Shown here one piece after another: positions 7,164-13,648 of a stretch of 26,468 bases of DNA. Each line of letters starts with the position of its first letter. Within the stretch, counting starts at the first letter, position 1. The translations under genes were made by a program, and so were the position numbers. The stretch lies in contig CAMFSS010000006.1 in the NCBI GenBank assembly GCA_945983195.1, positions 1-26,468 on the forward strand. The letters are read 5' to 3'. This DNA comes from an uncultured Prevotellaceae bacterium (lineage in GTDB: Bacteria; Bacteroidota; Bacteroidia; Bacteroidales; Muribaculaceae). The notes under the pieces were generated by a model. That model was not told where the DNA came from, ran no database searches, and worked only from the letters and a program-made list of their open reading frames with translations.

Positions 7164-8045
7164 TCAAGCGTTTTTGGAGTTGAAAATAGCTGTTATGCGT
7201 TCACTGTTGGCGAGGGTTGCGTTGAAGAGCGTTTCGAGATTTAGTTCAGTCTCATCGTCGCCGGTATTGGGGAGAACAAGGCTGTAGCCCATCACCGAGG
7301 GCTGCGAGTAGATGGCAGCGTCGGCATCGGCAGCCGTGCCATTCTCCACAAAGCGCAATTTGGTGGTGATGCTTGCCACGCTCTCATCGAGCAGCACATT
7401 GCTGTGGTCGATAATCACCACATGGTCGATGCAACGGTCGATGTCGTGCACCTGGTGGGTGGATATGATGATGGTGCGGTCGTCGCTCATCTGGCTTGCT
7501 ACGAGGCGGCGGAACTGGCTTTTGCCCGGGATGTCGAGTCCGTTGGTAGGCTCGTCCATGAGCATAAGGTCGGTGTGTGTGGCGAAGGCGAAGCTCATCA
7601 GCACTTTCTTCTTCTGCCCCATTGAGAGCGATGACAGCGACTTGATGTTGGGGTCGATGTCGAAGATGGCAAGGTTGTGGAGCATATCGTCGTAGCTGAA
7701 TCGGGGATAGAGTGCGCCATTGAGTGTAGCAAACTCGCGTAGTGACATGTGTGGCAACATAAACTCCTCGGGCACCACGTAGATGTTGCTCAGTGTGGAA
7801 GGCAGGCGGTGGCGTACATTATTGCCGCCGACGGTTATCTCTCCTGCCTTGGGTGTGAGCAGTCCTGCCATGAGATACATGAGTGTGGATTTCCCGGCAC
7901 CGTTAAGTCCGAGCAGACCGTAGACTTTTCCGCGCTCCACCGAGAGCGAGAAGTCGGTGAAAACAGGCTTCTGTTTCAACCAGCCGTAGCTGAAAGCGAG
8001 GCGGTTGACCTGCATAATCAAATTGTCATTCAATGTTTCGTTCAT
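7164..8045 (-). CDS. ABC transporter ATP-binding protein
   Basis: 293 aa ATPase that would power the adjacent permease at the inner membrane. Walker A is LLGLNGAGKSTL, the signature is LSMGQKKK, Walker B is LMLMDEPTNGLD, and the H-loop is IISTHQ. The N-terminal half is a normal nucleotide-binding domain of about 230 aa, and the remaining C-terminal part is not recognised. The frame is open to a TTG at 8105 and has ATGs at 8087 and 8063. The ATG at 8045 is chosen because the NBD begins soon after it. The start implies a leader of about 145 nt from the promoter at 8198-8228. Confidence 0.92.
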   Translation of the reverse strand: MNETLNDNLIMQVNRLAFSYGWLKQKPVFTDFSLSVERGKVYGLLGLNGAGKSTLMYLMAGLLTPKAGEITVGGNNVRHRLPSTLSNIYVVPEEFMLPHMSLREFATLNGALYPRFSYDDMLHNLAIFDIDPNIKSLSSLSMGQKKKVLMSFAFATHTDLMLMDEPTNGLDIPGKSQFRRLVASQMSDDRTIIISTHQVHDIDRCIDHVVIIDHSNVLLDESVASITTKLRFVENGTAADADAAIYSQPSVMGYSLVLPNTGDDETELNLETLFNATLANSERITAIFNSKNA

Positions 8046-8172
8046 AATTTTATATTTTTGCATTCGGTTGAAAAATCTGTTTGTCATTGAGGGAGCGTCA
8101 GTCAACCCTCAGAAGCACGCCCTTCACCTACCCTATTTGTCTTGCGGCAATGTTGTCGCGACAATGTGTCTT

Positions 8173-8196
8173 AGTGTATTAGTGTGCTTGTACACT
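8173..8196. promoter_or_regulatory. Candidate GntR/YtrA operator
   Basis: Perfect inverted repeat AGTGTA-N12-TACACT, placed just downstream of the -7 element and over the expected start site of the ABC operon. From memory, Bacillus YtrA binds AGTGTA-N13-TACACT, so the half sites match and the spacer differs by one. Autorepression by the GntR gene at the end of the operon is inferred. Confidence 0.55.
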
Positions 8197-8197
8197 G

Positions 8198-8228
8198 CAA
8201 AGCTACAACAGTTATCTTGAATTGTCAA
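8198..8228 (-). promoter_or_regulatory. Promoter of the ABC transporter/GntR operon
   Basis: On the minus strand TTG (8226-8228), 20 nt, then TAGCTTTG (8205-8198). A 7-2-7 inverted repeat, AATAAGA-AA-TCTTATT, at 8227-8242 overlaps the -33 element and could be a second protein site. Confidence 0.7.
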
Positions 8229-8274
8229 TAAGAAATCTTATTTTTAACACTAATTTAACATATTGTTCTCAAAA

Positions 8275-8357
8275 ATCCCTCATAGAGTGACGTTTTTTGC
8301 GTTTTTCGTCACTCATAGAGGGATAAAATTCCCCAAAAACGTCACTCATAGAGGGAT
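8275..8357. repeat. Three 18-bp repeat units upstream of the AAA ATPase
   Basis: Unit 2 (8307-8324) and unit 3 (8340-8357) are identical: CGTCACTCATAGAGGGAT. Unit 1 (8275-8292), ATCCCTCATAGAGTGACG, has the outer parts inverted but keeps the central CTCATAGAG in the same orientation. Units start 32 and 33 bp apart with AT-rich spacers of 14 and 15 bp. Units 1 and 2 can form a hairpin of 7 + 8 bp with an ATA/ATA internal loop. Unit 3 ends 6 nt before the -7 element. An operator array or a target of the ATPase is likely. Confidence 0.85.
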
Positions 8358-8363
8358 TTTTTG

Positions 8364-8371
8364 TATATTTG
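8364..8371 (+). promoter_or_regulatory. -7 element of the AAA ATPase gene
   Basis: TATATTTG fits TAnnTTTG and lies 20 nt before the ATG at 8392. The place of a -33 element is occupied by repeat unit 3, so expression may depend on a factor bound to the repeats. Confidence 0.55.
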
Positions 8372-8391
8372 CACATCAAACAGACAATTAT

Positions 8392-9567
8392 ATGATTGAT
8401 GTGATTTTATATGAATATATGCATGAGATGCTTAGGCAGACCAACCACAAGCATCTTAGATACCTCTATGGGCAAATAGAGTGGAATGCACGTTTGATAG
8501 GTATAGTAGGTCCGAGGGGTGTGGGCAAATCGACAATGATTTTGCAACATATCAAGCAATTGGGTACGCCTTCCGATGTGCTTTATGTTTCGGCCGACAA
8601 CATCTATTTCAACAGTCATACACTCGTGTCACTTGCCGATGATTTTATGAAGGAGGGCGGTAAAATGATGCTTATTGATGAAATCCATAAATATAGTGGT
8701 TGGAGCCGGGAGCTGAAGCAGATATATGATGTGCATCCTGCTTTACGCATAGTCTTTACAGGGTCGTCGATACTTGATATCAGTAAAGGGCAGGCCGATT
8801 TGAGCCGTCGTGCATTGATGTATGAGATGCAAGGGTTGTCGTTCAGGGAGTATTTGCTGTTGCGTTACGACATCGAGGCTTCGGTTTTTAGTCTCGATGA
8901 TATTTTAAGCCATCGTGTGGAATTGCCTGAATTAGAGCACCCATTGCCCTATTTCCGAGAATATCTGTCGCGGGGATACTATCCGTTTTACAGTGAGCCT
9001 GGATTCACACAGCGAATCAACCAAGTTGTGCAGCAGACTATTGATACCGACATATCGCAATATGCCGACATTAAGCCGGCTACAGCCCGCCGGTTGAAGC
9101 AGATGTTGGCAATAATATCGCGTCTTGCACCTTATAAGCCCAGTTATGAAAATCTTCCTCAGGAGGTTGGCGTGAGTAAGAATAATGTTCCGGATTATCT
9201 TCTTTATCTTGAGCGTGCCGGAATGCTCGGTTTGCTCCTTGATGATACGGCCGGAATGCGAGCCCTTGGGAAAATAGAGAAAGTGTATATCGACAATCCT
9301 TCGCTGATGACTGTGCTTGCGAGTGGCAACCCCGATTTGGGGAATCTTCGGGAAACGTTCTTTTTCAACCAAATGCGTGTGCGAAATGAGGTCAAAACTT
9401 CACGTGAGTCGGACTTCTACATAGCACCTTACACCTTTGAGGTGGGTGGAAAGCGCAAGGGGAAAAAGCAAGTGGAATGTGTGAAAAATGGCATTGTGGT
9501 CCGCGATGACATAGAGTATGGCGCAGGCACTATCGTACCATTGTGGCACTTTGGTATGAATTATTAG
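8392..9567 (+). CDS. AAA family ATPase with DUF4143 domain
   Basis: 391 aa. Walker A is GPRGVGKST (40-48), Walker B is MMLIDEIHK with Asp96-Glu97, and the sensor-like RIVFTGSS follows. This is the AAA_14 core. A winged-helix-like middle and a DUF4143 C-terminus follow, ending FEVGGKRKGKKQVECV. C-terminal domains of this group are thought to be nuclease-like, but a clear PD-(D/E)XK set is not seen. The family is common and often multicopy in Bacteroidetes, with no settled function. The frame is open to 8263, but the extra 43 residues would translate the repeats, so the ATG at 8392 is chosen. The gene is visibly more AT-rich than its neighbours, which suggests transfer. Confidence 0.9.
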   Translation: MIDVILYEYMHEMLRQTNHKHLRYLYGQIEWNARLIGIVGPRGVGKSTMILQHIKQLGTPSDVLYVSADNIYFNSHTLVSLADDFMKEGGKMMLIDEIHKYSGWSRELKQIYDVHPALRIVFTGSSILDISKGQADLSRRALMYEMQGLSFREYLLLRYDIEASVFSLDDILSHRVELPELEHPLPYFREYLSRGYYPFYSEPGFTQRINQVVQQTIDTDISQYADIKPATARRLKQMLAIISRLAPYKPSYENLPQEVGVSKNNVPDYLLYLERAGMLGLLLDDTAGMRALGKIEKVYIDNPSLMTVLASGNPDLGNLRETFFFNQMRVRNEVKTSRESDFYIAPYTFEVGGKRKGKKQVECVKNGIVVRDDIEYGAGTIVPLWHFGMNY

Positions 9568-9587
9568 TGGCTTTTCTGCTATGTGCA

Positions 9588-9612
9588 AAAAAGAAAACTC
9601 TGTTTTCTTTTT
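9588..9612. terminator. A/T-rich hairpin after the AAA ATPase gene
   Basis: AAAAAGAAAAC (9588-9598) and GTTTTCTTTTT (9602-9612) form a perfect 11-bp stem with a 3-nt loop, 20 nt after the stop. The T-rich 3' side fits an intrinsic terminator, although the stem is weak. Confidence 0.5.
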
Positions 9613-9661
9613 GTTTCTGCCCTCATTTGCACTAATTTTAGATAAATTAGGCGGCGGCTCG

Positions 9662-9702
9662 GCAAAGCAAAATTAAAAACTTTCGTTTTTATTTGGCTTT
9701 GC
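9662..9702. repeat. Inverted repeat just upstream of the dnaX promoter
   Basis: GCAAAGCAAAATTAAAAAC (9662-9680) pairs with 9685-9702 around TTTC with one mismatch and one bulge. Its right arm overlaps the -33 TTTG. It lies between two copies of TTGCACTAATTTT (9627-9639, 9710-9722). A second terminator or a regulatory cruciform is possible. Confidence 0.55.
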
Positions 9703-9723
9703 GCTCACCTTGCACTAATTTTG
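9692..9723 (+). promoter_or_regulatory. Promoter of dnaX
   Basis: TTTG (9692-9695), 20 nt, then TAATTTTG (9716-9723), 19 nt before the ATG. The -7 region is a repeat of 9627-9639, which could be an older or second promoter (TTTG at 9610-9613, 19 nt, TAATTTTA). Confidence 0.75.
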
Positions 9724-9742
9724 TAACTACAAAACTGGAATC

Positions 9743-11572
9743 ATGAGTAAATATATTGTTTCTGCACGAAAATACCGCCCTGAGACGTTTCGGAGCGTGG
9801 TGGGTCAGCAGTCGCTGACTCACACTCTGAAGGCTGCCATCGACTCACAACGCCTGGCTCACGCCTATCTTTTCTGCGGGCCGCGCGGTGTGGGAAAGAC
9901 TACGTGTGCGCGTATTTTCGCCAAAACCATCAACTGCCTGTCGCCTACAGCCGAGGGTGAGGCTTGCAATGAGTGCGAGTCGTGCCGTGCTTTCAATGAG
10001 CAACGCTCCTACAACATCGTGGAGCTTGATGCTGCATCGAACAACTCGGTGGAGGATATCCGCAACCTGATTGAGCAGGTGCAGATTCCGCCGCAGATAG
10101 GTCGTTACCGCGTGTTTATCATCGACGAGGTGCACATGCTATCGTCGGCAGCATTAAATGCGTTTCTGAAGACGCTTGAGGAGCCTCCGGCGCATGCCAT
10201 ATTCATTCTTGCTACCACTGAGAAGCAGAAGATTATTCCCACTATTCTCTCGCGCTGCCAAATCTACGACTTCTCGCGCATTACCATCAACGACATGGTG
10301 CAGCAGCTACAGTACATAGCTTCGCAGGAGGGAATTACCGCTGAGCCTGCCGCCCTCAATGTGATTGCACAGAAGGCTGACGGTGCGATGCGTGATGCTC
10401 TCTCGATTTTCGACCAGGTGGCTGCATCGTCGTTTGGCAATATCACCTACCAGAGTGCCATCGACAACCTGAATGTGCTCGACCACGACTACTATTTCAG
10501 ACTGATGGAAACTTTCCGCACATGCAATGTGCCGGAGGCTCTGCTCATCTACAAGGAGATTCGTGACAAGGGCTTCGATTCGCTCTTTTTCATCAACGGA
10601 CTTGCGCAGCACTTGCGCGACATGCTGGTGGCACTCACGCCTGCTACAAAGTCGCTGCTCGAAATGAGCGATGAGGTGGCGCAGCGGTTCATTGAGGAGT
10701 CGCGGAAGTTCCACCCGAAGTTCTACTATCGTGCCCTTGACTTGTGCAACACTTGCGACGTGAACTATCGCACGGCTACCAACAAGCAATTTGTGGTGGA
10801 GCTGACGCTCATAAAGCTGTGCCAGATTCTTGATGCCACACCTTCTCCGACAGGTGGCGGACAGCCGCTGAAGACGGTGGCAACGCAGAGTCAGCAACCA
10901 TCGGCTGTCGCTGCGCAGCCTCAAGCCGCCGCGCCACAGCAACCCACACAGCGTGCCTCCCAGCCGCAACCGGCGGCAGGGGTGGTATCGCCACAGCCGG
11001 TGGTGTCGACACCACAGCAGCCATATCAGCCTGCAACACCTGCACAGAAGCCTCAGACGGCACCGGCTTCACCGGTGGGGTACCGGCCGGTGGCGGCACC
11101 AGGCGGCATACGCACTACGTCGGCAAGCCGCATCATGATCAATGCACAGGTGCAGAAGCCTCAGGGGGCTGCCGGAGCTGCTGAAGCTCCTACGGCAGGA
11201 AAGCGCCGCAATGCGGCTTTCACCGAGCATCAGTTGCTTGCAGCGTGGGAGCGGTTTATCACCGAGCATCCTCATGAGAAGGTGATTATCAACACTATGC
11301 GAATGTCGCAACCCAATCGTGTCAACGACACGCTCTATGAGATTTTTGTGGAGAACCAGGGTCAGGTGGAGTTCTTCAACACACATCGCAGCGAGATAGT
11401 GGACTATCTTCGCACGGCGGTCAACAACGATATGCTTGCAATCAATGTGAACATACGCGAGGGCGGACCTGCGCCCAAAATATGGTCGCCGCGAGAGATT
11501 GTCGACGACATGTGCAAGCAGAATGATGCCATGGTTGGCTTGATTCGCGATTTCGAGCTTGGATTGGCGTGA
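9743..11572 (+). CDS. dnaX: DNA polymerase III subunit gamma/tau
   Basis: ATPase of the clamp loader that places the sliding clamp on DNA and ties the replisome together. Walker A is GPRGVGKTT (46-54). The zinc-binding cysteines are Cys65, 75, 78 and 81, Walker B is FIIDEVH (125-131), and the sensor segment is ATTEKQKII. Domain III ends near residue 365. A Pro/Gln/Ala-rich linker of about 120 residues follows, then a C-terminal domain (about 488-609) as in tau-type proteins. Total length is 609 aa. A programmed frameshift site for a gamma form was not found by eye. It has its own promoter and is followed by three 9-nt repeats. Confidence 0.96.
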   Translation: MSKYIVSARKYRPETFRSVVGQQSLTHTLKAAIDSQRLAHAYLFCGPRGVGKTTCARIFAKTINCLSPTAEGEACNECESCRAFNEQRSYNIVELDAASNNSVEDIRNLIEQVQIPPQIGRYRVFIIDEVHMLSSAALNAFLKTLEEPPAHAIFILATTEKQKIIPTILSRCQIYDFSRITINDMVQQLQYIASQEGITAEPAALNVIAQKADGAMRDALSIFDQVAASSFGNITYQSAIDNLNVLDHDYYFRLMETFRTCNVPEALLIYKEIRDKGFDSLFFINGLAQHLRDMLVALTPATKSLLEMSDEVAQRFIEESRKFHPKFYYRALDLCNTCDVNYRTATNKQFVVELTLIKLCQILDATPSPTGGGQPLKTVATQSQQPSAVAAQPQAAAPQQPTQRASQPQPAAGVVSPQPVVSTPQQPYQPATPAQKPQTAPASPVGYRPVAAPGGIRTTSASRIMINAQVQKPQGAAGAAEAPTAGKRRNAAFTEHQLLAAWERFITEHPHEKVIINTMRMSQPNRVNDTLYEIFVENQGQVEFFNTHRSEIVDYLRTAVNNDMLAINVNIREGGPAPKIWSPREIVDDMCKQNDAMVGLIRDFELGLA

Positions 11573-11590
11573 AAAAAGGGGTATAGATAC

Positions 11591-11617
11591 GTCGGCCAGG
11601 TCAGACGAGTCAGAAAT
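11591..11617 (+). repeat. 9-nt tandem repeat, 3 units
   Basis: GTCGGCCAG, GTCAGACGA and GTCAGAAAT, beginning 19 nt after the dnaX stop. It is the same repeat as at 64-108, again just after the end of a + strand gene. Confidence 0.65.
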
Positions 11618-11641
11618 GGTGCTAACTGCTTGCGTTACCAC

Positions 11642-11686
11642 AAAAAAATTGATGATTCCCTTGCCCGAAGGCGTGGAAATCATCAA
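11642..11686 (-). terminator. Intrinsic terminator of the small-protein unit
   Basis: Read on the minus strand, TTGATGATTTCC pairs with GGGAATCATCAA with one mismatch. The inner stem GCC-TTCG-GGC is a UUCG tetraloop, and seven T follow directly. The direction matches the two small genes at 11800-12262. On the + strand no T-run follows, so it does not serve dnaX. Confidence 0.75.
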
Positions 11687-11799
11687 AATCAAAATATAGA
11701 GCTTTCATTTTGGTTCACGAGGCTCGCCAATGACGGCTTGCAGGGTGAATTTCCTGAAAATTGTTTTCGATTGATAAAGAGCTGAGGCTCTCCTTCTCA

Positions 11800-11940
11800 T
11801 TATCGCTTCTGTGATTCATACAGATATCTGTTGTATTCGGATATGGCATAATCATTGCCGAGAAATGAAGGCTGATATGCCTTTGAAGCAACAGAGCAGT
11901 ACCATTCGACTGCGCGTCTTAAAGTTTTTACCATAGTCAT
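11800..11940 (-). CDS. Small protein, 46 aa, paralogue of the 36-aa protein upstream
   Basis: The protein starts MTMVKTLRRAVEWYC and ends YNRYLYESQKR. The N-terminus matches that of the 36-aa protein at 12152-12262 (MTMLKTFKKAVNWYV). The shared pattern is MTM-hydrophobic-KT-x-(R/K)2-AV-x-WY, while the C-termini differ. The frame is open upstream to an ATG at 12042, giving 80 aa, but that part would translate a GC-rich palindrome and lacks the family pattern, so the ATG at 11940 is preferred. No signal peptide or membrane segment is seen. A basic amphipathic N-terminal helix is likely. The function is unknown. Confidence 0.6.
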   Translation of the reverse strand: MTMVKTLRRAVEWYCSVASKAYQPSFLGNDYAISEYNRYLYESQKR

Positions 11941-11966
11941 CTTGAATTTTTTGCTGCTTGTTTCAC

Positions 11967-12000
11967 GCTCCGCGGAGCCGGCAGGCAACGCACTGTGGCG
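11967..12000. repeat. GC-rich REP-like palindrome, copy 1
   Basis: A perfect 12-bp palindrome, GCTCCGCGGAGC (11967-11978), is followed by CCGGCAGGCAACGCACTG. A related arrangement is at 12114-12150. It lies between the two small-protein genes. Confidence 0.5.
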
Positions 12001-12035
12001 TGGCTTTTTCGCCGGCATAAAAGTGGAGTTATCCA

Positions 12036-12043
12036 CAAACATA
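12036..12043 (-). promoter_or_regulatory. Possible internal -7 element before the 46-aa gene
   Basis: On the minus strand TATGTTTG fits TAnnTTTG, but no TTG/TTTG is seen at the right distance. It could give a shorter transcript for the 46-aa protein. Confidence 0.25.
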
Positions 12044-12113
12044 GGTTAAACACTACTTTTCATTAACACTTTTGACTACTGATTTTTTGCTTTTGTGTTT
12101 TCCAAATCATCTT

Positions 12114-12150
12114 GCAGTGCACTGCCCACCGGGCAATGCGTGGCAGTCAA
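12114..12150. repeat. GC-rich REP-like palindrome, copy 2
   Basis: A perfect 12-bp palindrome, GCAGTGCACTGC (12114-12125), overlaps the hairpin TGCCC-ACC-GGGCA (12123-12135) and is followed by ATGCGTGGCAG. On the minus strand both copies place a 12-bp palindrome a few bases after GC(G/A)TTGCC, with different palindrome sequences. It lies directly after the stop of the 36-aa gene. Confidence 0.5.
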
Positions 12151-12151
12151 T

Positions 12152-12262
12152 TTAGTGCTTGGGTTGAACAGGCACCATGCACGAAGGCATAAATGCATTG
12201 TTCTCTTCAATCTTGTTGACGTACCAGTTAACTGCTTTCTTAAATGTTTTCAACATAGTCAT
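12152..12262 (-). CDS. Small protein, 36 aa
   Basis: ATG at 12262 to TAA at 12152. The protein begins MTMLKTFKKAVNWYVNK, continues with an acidic IEENN stretch and ends MVPVQPKH. It shares the N-terminal pattern with the 46-aa protein 212 nt downstream in the same direction. A promoter with ideal spacing lies about 110 nt upstream, and the terminator of the unit is at 11642-11686. From memory, many Bacteroidales genomes carry very short proteins with similar KT-basic-AVxWY starts, but no described family can be named. No membrane segment or secretion signal is seen. Confidence 0.6.
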   Translation of the reverse strand: MTMLKTFKKAVNWYVNKIEENNAFMPSCMVPVQPKH

Positions 12263-12371
12263 TAAAATTTTAGTTAAACAATCTTTTTACCTTTATCCCT
12301 AATTACATATTTCAGCACCAACAACAAAAAAGTGCCGAAAAATTATGTTGTAAAACATATTTTTAACACTG

Positions 12372-12403
12372 CAAAAGTAGTGCCTTTATCTATAACTGCC
12401 AAA
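12372..12403 (-). promoter_or_regulatory. Promoter of the small-protein unit
   Basis: On the minus strand TTTG (12403-12400), exactly 20 nt, then TACTTTTG (12379-12372). It predicts a leader of about 100 nt, which contains the hairpin AAAAATATGTT/AACATAATTTTT (about 12340-12366). The rest of 12404-12544 shows no gene. Confidence 0.7.
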
Positions 12404-12544
12404 CTTTTTCGGTAAAATTTTTATAACAAAATGTTTTGTGTGGTTGTAAATAATTGATATACAACATTTTGAGTGTGCAATAAAAATATCGGCAAAAATG
12501 GCAGTTTCTTGACTGACATAAGGTCAAAAAGCGGTAAACAGATG

Positions 12545-12582
12545 AATAAAAGCCCCGATGCTCGGGATTCCGTGCATCGGGG
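12545..12582 (-). terminator. Terminator of the TPR-protein gene
   Basis: CCCCGATGC (12553-12561) and GCATCGGGG (12574-12582) form a perfect 9-bp stem. On the minus strand it is followed by CTTTTATTC. It lies about 100 nt after the stop of the TPR gene. Confidence 0.75.
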
Positions 12583-12626
12583 TCTTTGTGTTTATGAAAC
12601 AAGATTGATTGTCAGAATAGAGGGGT

Positions 12627-12647
12627 GCGGAGCGCGGTATGCTCCGC
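12627..12647. repeat. GC-rich hairpin in the 3' region of the TPR gene
   Basis: GCGGAGC-GCGGTAT-GCTCCGC, followed by a shorter ACCG/CGGT hairpin near 12659-12674. It is similar in composition to the REP-like palindrome GCTCCGCGGAGC at 11967 and may belong to the same element type. Confidence 0.45.
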
Positions 12648-12681
12648 GCGCGGTGAGAACCGGAGGCTCTCGGTGCGTTCA

Positions 12682-13356
12682 TTATTCGCCTGCCTGCTGC
12701 TGTGCGCGAATGAGGTACTTCTCGATGTCGACGTTGTAGTTGGCGGCAAATTCAGGATATTTGTCCTTGATGCTCTGATAAATCTCGGCTTCAGCCTTGA
12801 AGTTCTTAAGTTCGCGATACACGGTAGCTTTCTTCATAAGGAAGAGCGGAGTGTAGAGAGCGTTGTCCTTTGAGAGCGAAACAGCCTTGTCGAAAGCAGA
12901 GAGAGCCTCATCGTACTTCTTGAGGTTGACGTAGCAGTCGCCGAGGAGAGATTGTGAAGCCGGACCAACGATAGTGCCTTCGGCATCGAAATTCTTGATG
13001 TTGTCGGCAGCCTCCTGGAATTTGCCCTCCTTGTAGAGAATGATAGCAGCGTTGAGGCTTGCGCGGTTGGCGGGGTCGTTGCTGAAGTTGCTTGCAACAG
13101 CGAGATATTCCTGTAGAGCTACAGAATCCTTGCCGAGCGAAAGATCCATATCAGCCTTAGCGATTTCGGCCTTGGCATTTTCCATGTTAGGATTGTGAAT
13201 GCCATAGACGTAACCGAGAATAATCAAAGCCAACACTACGATACCACCGGAAATCCAGTAGATGTATTTCTTGTTGTTCTCAACCTTTTGCTCAAAAGAC
13301 GAAAGCGATTCATTAAGCTCGTCAATCGAAGTGCGAGTAGTTTCTTTCTTAGCCAT
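12682..13356 (-). CDS. Membrane-anchored tetratricopeptide repeat protein
   Basis: 224 aa. A basic cytoplasmic N-terminus with a heptad-like stretch (SIDELNESLSSFEQKVENNKK) is followed by one membrane segment at about 31-53 (IYWISGGIVVLALIILGYVYG). Three to four TPR-like helix pairs come after it, for example NAAIILYKEGKFQEAADNI, LLGDCYVNLKKYDEALSAF and ATVYRELKNFKAEAEIYQSI. The topology resembles YfgM, a chaperone-network partner of the Sec translocon, but that link is structural analogy only. It stands alone on the minus strand, divergent from nnr, with its own terminator. Confidence 0.88.
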   Translation of the reverse strand: MAKKETTRTSIDELNESLSSFEQKVENNKKYIYWISGGIVVLALIILGYVYGIHNPNMENAKAEIAKADMDLSLGKDSVALQEYLAVASNFSNDPANRASLNAAIILYKEGKFQEAADNIKNFDAEGTIVGPASQSLLGDCYVNLKKYDEALSAFDKAVSLSKDNALYTPLFLMKKATVYRELKNFKAEAEIYQSIKDKYPEFAANYNVDIEKYLIRAQQQAGE

Positions 13357-13407
13357 TTTAATTTACAATAACTATTTTTTAGTGATAAAATTACAAATTC
13401 AGATTTG

Positions 13408-13415
13408 CAAAATTA
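13408..13415 (-). promoter_or_regulatory. -7 element of the TPR-protein gene
   Basis: On the minus strand TAATTTTG fits TAnnTTTG, 51 nt before the ATG. The -33 position reads TTTT, so this is a moderate match. Confidence 0.45.
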
Positions 13416-13584
13416 ATAGTATTTCCCCGATTAATAAAATAAAATCAGTGTTTTTTTTGATTGTGCAATGAAAATAAGCCATTTTTCTGTTAAAAAGAAG
13501 AAGGGCAGGTGCGATTGAAGCCTTTCTTGTAGCAAAAAAAGCTGAAAAATTGGCAGTGTGCGGTGTAATGTCGGCGAAAAATGC

Positions 13585-13592
13585 TAATTTTG
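13585..13592 (+). promoter_or_regulatory. -7 element of nnr
   Basis: TAATTTTG, 56 nt before the nnr ATG, without a clear -33. The leader contains the small hairpin GCTGCG (13603-13608)/CGCAGC (13621-13626). Confidence 0.45.
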
Positions 13593-13648
13593 TAAATTAA
13601 TAGCTGCGGCAGACGCATGTCGCAGCGACAACTAATGACAACAGGAAT

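Noticed and set aside
8275..8357. A short CRISPR array
   Set aside because: Only three units, one with inverted flanks, spacers of 14-15 bp that are plain A/T tracts, and no cas gene nearby.
8263..8391. Start of the AAA ATPase at 8263 (434 aa)
   Set aside because: The added residues only translate the DNA repeats (two copies of VTHRGI) and the -7 element would then lie inside the gene.
11941..12042. 80-aa version of the small protein starting at 12042
   Set aside because: The first 34 residues translate a GC-rich palindrome and do not match the paralogue, which aligns from MTM at 11940.
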